Source: Areca catechu
Lineage: Eukaryota > Streptophyta > Magnoliopsida > Arecales > Arecaceae
Length of the DNA stretch: 64,000 bases
Direction of reading: 5' to 3'
Assembly (NCBI GenBank): GCA_021397845.1
Contig: CM038052.1
Coordinates: 140,683,854-140,747,853, forward strand
Shown here piece after piece: positions 54,696 to 64,000 of the stretch. Within the stretch, counting starts at the first letter, position 1; every line of letters starts with the position of its first letter. The notes under the pieces are model-generated. The model was not told where the DNA came from. It saw nothing but the letters and a program-made list of their open reading frames with translations, and did not search any database. The translations under genes and the position numbers were made by a program.

Positions 54696-56510
54696 ATGAG
54701 TACATCCTTGGCCAAAGGCCAATCTACTAATAGACCTCCACTCTTTACCGACACAAATTATTCTTATTGAAAAGCAAGAATGAAAATCTATATACAAGCT
54801 GTTGATTTTCAATTATGGAAGGTCAATCTTAAAGGGCCACATGTTTCCACGATCAAAATTGATGACACGGATGTCCCTAAGCCTGAAGAGGACTGTGATG
54901 AACACGACATGAAGATGGGGGAATTAATTGCAAAAGCAATGAATTTGCTATACTGTGCTTTGGATTCAAATGAGTTTAATCGAATTTCCACTTGCTCTTC
55001 AGCAAAAGAAATTTGGGATAAACTTGAAGTGACCCACAAAGGAACTTCCCAAGTGAAGACTTCAAAAATAAATCTTCTAGTATACAACTTTGAATTTTTT
55101 AAAATGGAACCAACTGAAAATATCTCTACCATGTATACTAGATTTGCAGATATTATTAATGGTTTGAAAAGTCTTGGTAGGGTTTACTCCAATGCTGACT
55201 TGGTACAGAAGATCTTGAGATCACTTCCGGATAAATGGGACCACCATCCAAGAAGCTGAAGATTTAAACACCTAGCCTATGGATGAATTAATTGGTTCAC
55301 TCATCACACATGAACTAGCCATGCAGCACAGAACTCATGATGATCTAAAGAAGAAAAAGATAATTGCTTTCAAGGGTGCATTGGAATCAAAGAAAGATGA
55401 AGAATCAGAAGATGACTCCACCTCCTTAGAAGATGATCTAGAAGACGAAGACTTCGTAATGGTCATGAGGAGATTTAGAAAGTTTATGGGAAGAAAGAAT
55501 GAAAGATTTAATAGAAAATTTTATAAATGAGGGGAGCGTTCCAAGGAAAAGGACAAAGACAAAGAAAAGAAAAAGGAACAAGTCCCCACCTGCTATGAAT
55601 GTAAGAAACCGGAGAACATTCATCCAGATTGTCCATTATTGAAGAAATTCTTCAAGAAGAAGAAAAAGAAAGTGATATTTGCCACATGGAGCAACACTGA
55701 GGAATCCACCTTAACTGAAGAAGAAGAGACCATAAAAATTGCTAATTTATGTTTAATGGGTCTTGAGGATGAGGTAACATCCCCCAATGCTCAAATTGAA
55801 TTTACATTTGATGAGTTAAATTATGCATTTCATGATCTTTTATCTGAATTTAAAAAGGCTGGAGTAAATATTAGATCTTTAAAGAATATCAATGATTCTT
55901 TACTAAAAGAAAAAGAAAAGATTTTAGAAAAGAATATTTTGTTGCAAAAAGAACTTCATATCTTTTCTGAAAATTGTAAAGCATTGAAAATTTAGAATAG
56001 TGATTATCTTAATAAAAACAAAGCTTTGTTGAATGAAAATAATGAGTTGAAAAAGGAGGTTGAAAAACTCAAGCCACTTATTCAAAAACTTAGTTTATCT
56101 TCTAATAAGCTTGAGTTGATTCTTAAAGAACAAAAAATTTCTAGTGACAAAGCTGGAATTTATTTTAATACTTCAAATTCAAATAGTATTTCAGCAACTA
56201 CTTTTGTGAAATCAAAAGCTTATGTTCAAAAATTAGTATCTCAAAAAGCTTTTGTTACAAATGCTTTTGCTTCTACTTCGAAAGCTACATTGTATGTTCC
56301 TAAGAACTTGAATAGAAAATCATTTATTTCTACATCTCATGCATCAACATCTAGGACTTTAAAATCTCCACATTTTTAGAATCCTAGAATGAAATGTTTT
56401 GCTTGCAATGGGTTAGGACATAAAGTTTTTGAATGTAATATTATTAGAAATGTCCAAAGTAAATCAAGAAAGACTTGGGTCCCTAAAGGAACCTCCTCCA
56501 CTAACATGTA
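54696..56510 (+). pseudogene. gag: gag region of copia element M
   Basis: The ATG at 54696 opens MSTSLAKGQSTNRPPLFTDT, stops at a TGA where the family has Trp, and continues KARMKIYIQAVDFQLWKV. The gag core runs to about 55260 (AKEIWDKLEVTHKGTSQVK, LVQKILRSLPDKWDHH). 55279-55530 adds an acidic segment. The knuckle near 55587 reads CYECKKPENIHPDC, with Asn in place of the zinc-binding His. 55639-56379 is a long Lys/Glu-rich coiled coil followed by a Ser/Thr-rich stretch, and CFACNGLGHKVFEC-like residues near 56395 form a second knuckle. Several stops break it. Confidence 0.85.
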
Positions 56511-56589
56511 AGGACCCAAGTCAGCTTGGATACCTAAAAGAACTTCTTGATTATCTTGTAAGAATGTCTTGCAGTCCAAAAATTGAAGA

Positions 56590-57653
56590 AAAGATGGTAT
56601 CTTGATAGTGGCTGTTCAAGGCATATGATGGGTGACAAGGAGATCAGTTCATCACCCTGGAAATGCAAGAATGAGGTTTGGTTACTTTTGGAGATAATGA
56701 CAAGGAAAAAATAATCAGAATTGTTAAGATCAAGATAACCCCATGTACTTTTATTAAAAATACATTGCTAGTAGATAAATTGAAGCATAATTTATTGAGT
56801 ATCAGTCAATTATGTGATAAAGGCTTTAAGGTTATCTTTGAATCATCTGTGTATTATAACAAACTCTCTTGATTCCAGTAGCAAATTCATTGGACATAGA
56901 CTTGGAAATATTTATGTGGTTGATCTTAATGATCTTGCCATGTCAAGTAGATCAAGTCTAGTTGCAATGAATACTAAGACCAAGGTGTTTTGTTTACTAT
57001 AGCATATATGATTAGGTTATGCTAGTATGCATACTATTGCTAAGTTAATTTTCAAAAACTTAGTTAAAGACATGCTCAAGTTTAAAGTAGAGTTTGATCA
57101 TATTTGTGATGCGTGCTAAATAGGTAAACAAATTTGAGGCAGCTTTAAACCCAAAAATATGATTTCAACTCCTAGACCTCTAAAACTACTTCACATAGAC
57201 TTATTTGGATCAACTAGGACTACAAGCTTAGGAGGAATGAAGAATGCCCTTGTGATTGTAGACGATTTCTCAAGATTTACATGGGTTTTGTTTATTGCTT
57301 ACAAAGATAAAACCTTCAAAGTATTTCAAAAATTTCATAAAAAGGCTTCAAATCAGAAAAATCTTTCAATAATTTCATTTAGGAGTGATCACGCTACTGA
57401 ATTTGAAAATCAATTTTTTGACGATTATTGTATAGAAAACGGTATTGATCACAACTTCTCCACTCCTAGGACACCACAACAAAATGGTGTTATAGAGAGA
57501 ATAAATAAGACTTTGGGAGAGATGGCCCGAACGATGTTATGTGAAGGTAATCTTCCAAGGAACTTTTGGGCAGAAGCGGTGAATACTGCTTGTTATATTT
57601 TAAATCATGTTTTGATTCATCCTATTTTGAAGAAAACCCCGTATGAGCTTTAG
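56590..57653 (+). pseudogene. Protease and integrase of copia element M
   Basis: YLDSGCSRHMMGDKE near 56598 is the copia aspartic protease active site. The GAG-pre-integrase zinc region (HASMHTIAKL, then CDAC) spans about 57000-57130. The integrase core frame 57159-57653 carries the three acidic residues in HIDLFGSTRTTSLGG, FRSDHATEFEN and NGVIERINKTLGEMARTMLC. Stops occur before and after this frame. Integrase before RT fixes the element as Ty1/copia. Confidence 0.88.
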
Positions 57654-58303
57654 AATTAAAAGAAACCCAATATTAACTATTTTCATGTTTATGGATGTAA
57701 ATACTTTGTGTTTAACAATGGTAAATATAATCTAGAAAATTTTGATGCTAAATCTGATGAAGCAATTTTCCTTGGTTATTCATTATATAGCAAAGCATAT
57801 ATAGTATTTAATAAAAGAACTCTTACTGTAGAAGAGTCAATGCATGTTATTTTTGATGAAACTAACCCTTCACCTCTAAGAAAGTGGAGTGCATAGACAA
57901 TGATGCAGGTACAATTCAAAAAGAGATGAAAGACATGAGCATACAAGAAAGACCAATTGAAGAAGGAGAAGAAATGATAAGTAAGGATCATGCAGATCTA
58001 CCAAGAGAATGGAGGTACGTAACTTCCCATCCTAGAGAATTAATTATTGGTTATCCTTCACAAGGTATTAGGACTAGGTCATCACATAGAACTGCACATG
58101 ACTACCTAGCATTTGTATCACAAATAGAACCTCATACCTTAGAAAAAGTTGAAAATGATCCAAACTAGATGATGGCCATGCATGAAGAATTGAACTAATT
58201 TGAAAGAAATAAGGTTTGGACATTAGTTGATAGACCTTCAGACCATCCAACCATAGGAACCAAATGGGTCTACAAAAACAAATTAGATAAACAAGGAAAT
58301 GTA
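57654..58303 (+). pseudogene. Integrase C-terminal region and linker of copia element M
   Basis: 57708-57896 reads KSDEAIFLGYSLYSKAYIVF, the conserved end of copia integrase. 57884-58168 continues in another frame through a Glu-rich linker to SQGIRTRSSHRTAHDYLAFV, and 58200-58300 opens RT (PTIGTKWVYKNKLD). There are two shifts and at least two stops. Confidence 0.8.
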
Positions 58304-59116
58304 GTGAGAAAAAAAGCTAGATTATTAGCTAAGGGATATAACCAAGAAGAGGGAATTGATTTTGATGAAACATATATGCCCGTAGCAAGACTAGAAGCCA
58401 TTAGATTACTTGCATTTGCTTGCTACATGAATTTTAAACTTTTTCAAATGGATGTAAAAGGTGCATTTTTAAATGATTTTATCTCTAAACAAGTTTTTAT
58501 AGAACAACCACCGGGTTTTAAAGATCATGTTTTTTCAAACCATGTGTTTAAACTGAATAAAGCATTGTATAGTTTGAAACAAGCACCTAGAGCCTGGTAT
58601 GATAGACTTAGCACTTTCTTGATTGAAAATAATTTTTTAAGAGAAAATGTTGATAAAACTCTTTTCATTAAGAAGAAAAATAATGATATATTAGTTGTAC
58701 AAATTTATATTGATGATATTATATTTGGTGCAACTAATGAAACTCTTTATAGAGAATTTGCTAAATTAATGCAGGGAGAATTTGAAATGAGCCTAATGGG
58801 TGAACTTAACTACTTCCCTAGACTTCAAGTGAAACAAACAAAGGAAGGGATCTTCATCAACCAAGCCAAATACCCCAAGAAAATAATAAAAAATTTTGGG
58901 ATGGAGACAAGCAAACAAATGTACACACCCATGAGCCCAACTTGCAGATTGGACAAAGATGAAAATGGATCCAATGTTGACCAAAAACTTTATAGAGGTT
59001 TGATCGGATCTCTATTATATTTGATTGCAAGTACACCTGATATCTTATATAACATATGTGTATGTGCTAGATTCCAATCTAATCCTAAAGAATTACGTAT
59101 GCTTGATGTTAAATAA
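58304..59116 (+). pseudogene. Reverse transcriptase of copia element M
   Basis: The 270-codon open frame is the best-preserved part of the element. It shows KARLLAKGYNQEEGIDF, MDVKGAFLNDFISKQVFIEQ, LYSLKQAPRAWYDRLSTFL and the catalytic VQIYIDDIIFGAT, then YRGLIGSLLYLIASTPDI. It ends prematurely where the frame shifts near 59105. RT copies element RNA into cDNA in the cytoplasm. Confidence 0.92.
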
Positions 59117-59127
59117 ATTATCAGAAT

Positions 59128-59648
59128 TTGAAAGGTATAAGTAATCTAGGTCTTTGGTTTTCAAAACATTCTTCATTGAACTTAATCAAATTTTCGGATA
59201 CTGATTATGCTGGTTGTAGAATTGATAGAAAAAGCACTAGCGGCATATGTCAATTTTTAGGGTTGAATTTATTCTCATGGCACTGTAAGAAACAAAACTC
59301 GGTAGCACTTTCTACTGTTGAGGCAAAGTATATTGCTGTAGGAAGTTGTTGTGCACAAGTGTTATGGATTAACAATAACTAGAAGACTTTGGTGTTACAC
59401 AATCTAAAATTTCAATCAAGTGTGATAACACAAGTACTATAAATTTGACCAAAAATCCAATTCAGCATTCTAGATCTAAGCATATAGAAATTAGACACCA
59501 CTTTATTAGAGAACATGTTTTAAATGGAGACATTGAACTAGAATTTATCCCAACTAAAAATCAATTAGCTGACATTTTTACTAAGCCACTGAATCAGGAT
59601 AGATTTGAACTGCTTAGAGGAGAATTAGGTTTTTGTGATCCTTTCTAG
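59128..59648 (+). pseudogene. RNase H of copia element M
   Basis: 59128-59382 gives SDTDYAGCRIDRKSTSGICQ and SVALSTVEAKYIAVGSCCAQ, the standard copia RNase H blocks. After a one-base shift near 59375, 59445-59648 gives HIEIRHHFIREHVLNGDIEL, PTKNQLADIFTKPL and the pol C-terminus. The pol stop is at 59646-59648. Confidence 0.9.
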
Positions 59649-60147
59649 ATTTTCCTAATCTAATTATCTTCAAAATTAAGAAAAAATTATCTAGAAAACA
59701 TCCTACAACTATTCAAGTATTTTGAACAACTTTTCTTGAGATTTCATTGAATCAAACTCAATTTTTGAATCATTTCAACTTCTGTGAAAAGTTTCTATTC
59801 GAGTCGACTTGAGTAATTTTGCTCTGGTCGAGCTGGCTCGAATCTCTAATTTTTTCTGCTCTTGCTCTGGTCAAACCGACTAGGTCAATTTAGGGTCTGC
59901 CTAGCATACTTGGATATCTGTTTGTTCTATGTTCACTCTGGTCAAGCCAACTTGGATGATTTTAGGACTGAGCGAGCTGACTCAAATGTCGGGAAAAAGC
60001 ATTTTTAATGGAGCCGAGTAAACTCTTTTTCAATTCTTATGCTTTCTTTTTCACTCTAAACTCTGTCATTCCACTCGAAACTTTCACCAAAACTCCAAAA
60101 ACCTTTTCCCGAAGCTTTGATTTCCTATTTCTTACAAATTTACTACA
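59649..60147 (+). other. Spacer between pol and the extra ORF of M
   Basis: AT-rich, with several loose copies of the GAGTCGACTC motif seen in the LTR (59795-60030). No coding frame is supported. It may be an intron or leader for the downstream ORF. Confidence 0.5.
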
Positions 60148-61620
60148 ATGGCTCCAATAAGATCTGCACAGAAGCATTCTCACGCAGATGAATCAAGCTC
60201 TTCCAATAAAAATCTGAAGAAAAAGAGAGAAAAGAAAAGAAGATCATCTCCAAAATAGAAAGAAGTAAGAGCACCTTCTCCAACCGGACAATTCACCTCA
60301 ATGGCCAATCGGCCAGTTACTTGTGGCAGAAGGATTGATTTCTCCTTCCTTAGAAGAACTACAAATGAAGATTGGGAGTTGGATTGATTACCAAGGTTGG
60401 AATGTTTTCTGCTCATTAGACATTCCAACCTACCCTTCCTTCATAAGAACTTTCTTTGAAAATCTAATTCTTAGAGAATACCATCTGGAATTCATTGTCA
60501 AAGGAGTAAAATTTGTTGTGGATGAAGAAAAATTAAGCAATCTACTTCAAATGCCGACTGAAGGTGCAACTGAGCTAACCCTAAAGGACAACGAACAAAC
60601 ATTGAAGCTCATCTTGGAAAGATAAGATGTAAGCTCCGTCAAATATGTTCAAGCCAACATGCTATCCAAGGAAATGCGATTGCACCATAACATGATAGGT
60701 CAAATTTTTCTTCCCTGAACCAGTCTTTTCAACTCGGTGAGTGAACGGGATATGATCTTTATGGGACATCTTATTGAAGGAGAACCCCTCAACCTTTCAT
60801 ACAATATGATGATACATATGAGGGAGGCAACAAGAAAGATCAAGGTATGCTTGCCTTATGGTATGGTATTCACCTAACTATTTGAAGATGCTGGAATTGA
60901 CCTAACTAATGAAATTAGCAAGCCTCTTCACCACTCAGACACCTATTCAATTAACTCTCTTAGGAGAATGGGATATCAATTACAATAGGGAGTTTGGATG
61001 AAGAAGAAATCTGGTCAAATGACTGCCACATCCTCTGATGACAACATTGATGAATCTCCTACTGATGAAACAAAGGAATCTTAGGACAATGATGAAGACA
61101 CTTCTGAATGGTCAATGAAAACTCCATTTGAAATTAAAGAGTTCATATCTCAACAAATGGAAACAATCTATGATTCTCTCACAAGTCATATCAATTCTAC
61201 ACTTATTGAATTATGCCAATTAATTGATAGCAGCTTGCAGAAGATCAAGTCAAAATAGGAGCTACAAAAAGAAAAGATGGAAAGAGAGATGGACAGTTTC
61301 AAAGAAAAAAATTGAAGTATCCTACTGCACTCTCATAAGGAAATATTCACTGCTAAGGATGCTACTTTACAGACCTATAAAGAGTCACCAGCACCTCCTA
61401 CTCAACCATCACCTATGCCTTCAAAGTTTCTTTCATCTGATCCACCTTCATCCAAAGCTGGACCTGTTCTGACCCAAAAGAAACCAAAAACCAAGGAAAC
61501 TAAGACACCTATAGCCCCAGTTACAACTAGATTTAGGGATCTAAGGCTCAAACCTCTTAGAACTAAGACCTTAGATAAGGTTATAGATGTTGCCTCTTTC
61601 TCTAATGAGGAAGAAGAATA
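60148..61620 (+). pseudogene. Extra 3' ORF of copia element M (plant retroelement protein, unknown function)
   Basis: The ATG at 60148 opens MAPIRSAQKHSHADESSSSN, then a Lys-rich stretch. About 60340-60980 reads SWIDYQGWNVFCSLDIPTYP, EYHLEFIVKGVKFVVDEEKL and, later, MGHLIEGEPLNLSYNMMIHM. This resembles the putative plant transposon/retroelement domain (Pfam Transposase_32-like) often found after or beside pol in plant LTR elements. An acidic segment, a coiled coil (about 61100-61320) and a Pro/Lys-rich tail to 61620 follow. I see no signal peptide or clear membrane segment, so an envelope role is not supported. At least five stops and two shifts break it. Confidence 0.6.
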
Positions 61621-62442
61621 GGTTAATTAGTTAAACTTTTGGTTATAATGATCATATCTTTATACTTTTGACTGTTAATAGTTCGTAAGCTTTACTTCTT
61701 ATTGATCAATGAATGTATTTTCTTTCATATTTTGTACCTTGTATTGAACTTTTTTAAATGAAATGAAAGCTTTTTTGATATTTTATGTCTTGAATTATTT
61801 TGAGCTGATGCAATGTCTTCAATACAACCGTGATAAGTTTTAATTAGAATATCCAAATGAATTTGAGAAAGTGAAATTATCTCAAACAAATATTAAAAAC
61901 TTTCTCATTTTGTTTAAGAATTAAGCTTTACTATAAATACCTTTTTGAATGTTTGACAAAAAGGGGGAGAACATTGAGTTATCATGAAAAATCTAAGCTA
62001 ACAAGAAAATTTTGAGCTTCCTGTTCATAGAGTGCCTAAATATAATGAAAAAGGGGGATCATATAAATGATTGTGTTTAAATAAGCTTAAGTGCTTAAGT
62101 ATTTAAAAACCTATAGAAAGGGGGAGAATTTTTGGCTTTAGTTCTAAACCTATCTTTTGCTCTGATTGCTCTAAAATTAGCTTTAATTCTTTCAATTTTA
62201 AACTCTAATACTTCATATTTATGCTATTTCTGATACTCTGAAGCATACAAAGCTTAATACTTTGACACATACTAAAGCACTAACATTGACACTATAAAGT
62301 TTCCTTACAAGAGGTCTGAGACTTATTAGCAAATATAATTAGCTCTGATACATGTGCATACTTACTTTCAAATACTAGTATACATGTAATTGTAAAGAAT
62401 TTTTCATGCCCAGTATTTTGTCATCATCAAAAAGGAGAAGAT
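61621..62442 (+). other. 3' untranslated region of M with repeated polypurine tracts
   Basis: AAAAAGGGGGAGAA-like tracts occur near 61968, 62049, 62116 and, adjoining the LTR, 62429-62442 (AAAAAGGAGAAGAT). The last is the expected plus-strand primer site. The rest is AT-rich and non-coding. Confidence 0.75.
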
Positions 62443-63999
62443 TGTTGACCCCATAAGTGATTTTAATAATAACCAAACATTGGCGCATGCATTTGTTTTA
62501 CTAACAACTCTTCAAGTGGTTTTCAAGTTTTTGTAGGATGGATTCTTTGTTCAAACTTCAACTCCTATATTTGTATTTCTTGTTTTGAGTTGTGTTGTAA
62601 TTGAAATTTGTAAAGAAGAACCCAAAGGAAAAATTAAGAAAGATCATAAAATTGGTTTACTTCTAAATGTGTTTCAAGCTTTATGTCTCTTGAAACTTGT
62701 TGGAATTAAAGACTTCGTGAAGCTTGAAGACTTGCTGGATAAAATATGGAGAGAGACTGAAAAAATCATTGAAACTTTCATCCGAACAGACTTGAGGAGA
62801 AAAGAGCCGACTCTGGCACATGGCACGCAAATATTCAGCCAACTCTAAGGGACATGAGCTGACTTGTCCAGAGTGCTGTTTCTTGAATCAGACAGGTGAG
62901 CCATTCGAGTCGACTAACATGCAAGCAAGCCGACTCGACCAGACTAACATTTTGAAGACCTGAGGATCCGAGTCGACTGGAATCATGGCGAGCCGACTCT
63001 TATAGAGTGAAGAATCAAGACACCATTCAAGTAAGCTGACTGGATTGAAGAGAGTCAACTCAACCAGAACTCCCATATGGATCCGAGCCAACTCGAGTGA
63101 TTCGAGTCGACTCGAAGGTCGATTTCAGACTTGCAACGACTAGTTCCAGAATTCAGAATTTGAATCCAAAAAGTGCTCCAATGATCAAATGTCACATCCC
63201 AATAGTCTACAATGACTTAAACTGCCTTAGAATGATGGAAGGCCATATATTTAAGGGATTTGAACTTTTTTACAAAAAAGTTTTCAAAAGAAAGAGATGC
63301 TTTATTGAATATCCAACCAACCAGCAAGGAAGAGATGCTTTATTGAGTATCCAACCAACCAATAAGGAAGAGAGCACTAAGAGCATTCAAGACAGCCTTC
63401 AAGTCTTCACCAACTCACATCTGAAGCTTGAAGCACTTAGTAAAAAAGCAAAAGAATCCATTAAAGTTCATCGAAGAGCATTCAAGTGGACTTCTCTCGA
63501 GCTGCATCGGCAACCACTCGACAAAATTTAGTTTGTCACTTTGTTGCATTTATTTTCAATTCATTCTTGAATTTTGGATTATTGGTGAGCCCGGTTGAAA
63601 AACCAAATAGGTTCTTTGTGAGCCTTTGTAAAAAATCAAGTGTTGGGTTCTTGGTGATCATGGTAAAACCAAGTTGGGTTTCTTTGGTGATCCCAGTAAA
63701 ACCATAGTATAGAGGTTTGGATTGTGAGCCTGTTAAAATAATCCGACTGTATTCTAGTGGGGGATATAGTGGAAATCCCAAGTGATAATCTTGGATAGTG
63801 GACGTAGGTGCTGGGTTTCTCCAAACAACTATAACTTTTGTGTGTTTGTGTTGTGCTTCTCTGATCTTATTTAGCTTCTACAGTTAATTACTTTGTCACA
63901 TCACCTAACACTTTAAAAGGGATTTTCAAGAGGACATTATCTGCTTAAATTTTTAAATTCCTAATTCACCCCCCTCTTAGGAAAGCCACCTGGGCAACA
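62443..63999 (+). repeat. 3' LTR of copia element M
   Basis: Begins TGTTGACCCCATAAG and ends CCTGGGCAACA one base before the window ends. It matches 52998-54638 at roughly 90-93% by eye apart from the missing ~85 bases. The frames inside are LTR sequence. Confidence 0.92.
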
Positions 64000-64000
64000 G

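Larger units (their letters stand above)
52998..63999 (+). mobile_element. SIRE-like Ty1/copia element M with both LTRs
   Basis: This 11 kb element has LTRs at 52998-54638 and 62443-63999, a primer site, a gag-pol coding region in copia order (integrase before RT), an extra ORF after pol and a polypurine tract. The long size, the KARMKIYIQAVDFQLWKV gag start and the additional 3' ORF fit the SIRE/Maximus lineage. It inserted into an F LTR. The right target duplication would lie beyond the window; the single base seen at 64000 (G) does not match the expected A of ATTTC. Confidence 0.92.

Noticed and set aside
1..64000. tRNA or rRNA genes
   Set aside because: Only primer-binding sites complementary to initiator Met-tRNA were found (TGGTATCAGAGC variants). 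No cloverleaf or rRNA sequence was recognised by eye.

Overview
This 64 kb window is plant nuclear DNA, most likely from a monocot with a large, repeat-rich genome. I cannot name the species. The evidence is typical plant Ty3/gypsy lineages (Athila, Tat/Retand, chromoviruses), a SIRE-like Ty1/copia element, initiator-Met-tRNA primer sites, and GC-rich captured exons in AT-rich DNA. I see no intact host gene, tRNA, rRNA or CRISPR. Almost every base belongs to LTR retrotransposons nested in one another.

Layout from left to right. 1-4633: a broken minus-strand Athila element with a fused LTR half; the same composite recurs at 27342-33600. 4634-7854: the 3' end of a chromovirus with its LTR, split by a second LTR-like unit (5398-6881). 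7855-14584 and 23369-23787: the 3' half of a Tat/Retand element, comprising integrase, two tandem-repeat arrays, an antisense gene-like region and the 3' LTR. 14585-23368: a nearly complete minus-strand chromovirus nested in that Tat LTR, with TSD GACAG. 23788-28350: a degenerate chromovirus 3' end and LTR, split by a 2.29 kb inverted repeat (25267-27553) carrying PPR and possible beta-tubulin gene fragments. 28351-33958: the second Athila copy, holding a solo LTR (30163-31796, TSD ACTAC). 33959-52997: a non-autonomous chromovirus derivative arranged LTR-internal-LTR-internal-LTR. Both internals carry the same solo LTR at the same site. The first internal also holds a short element (36911-42117), which holds another (37477-40336). 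52998-63999: a SIRE-like copia element with both LTRs, a decayed polyprotein and an extra 3' ORF.

The autonomous-type elements (chromovirus 14585-23368 and the copia element) once encoded Gag, protease, reverse transcriptase, RNase H and integrase, but all now carry stops or frameshifts. The short elements encode none of this and must have been mobilised in trans. The most notable content is host-gene fragments inside non-autonomous LTR elements. These are a bHLH-MYC exon and an Hsp70/Hsp110 exon (37477-40336), an importin-5-like exon (36911-42117), and PPR and tubulin-like fragments in a long hairpin (25267-27553). A second theme is that several LTR families encode the last ~18 residues of integrase in the first ~55 bases of the LTR and share one core-promoter layout.
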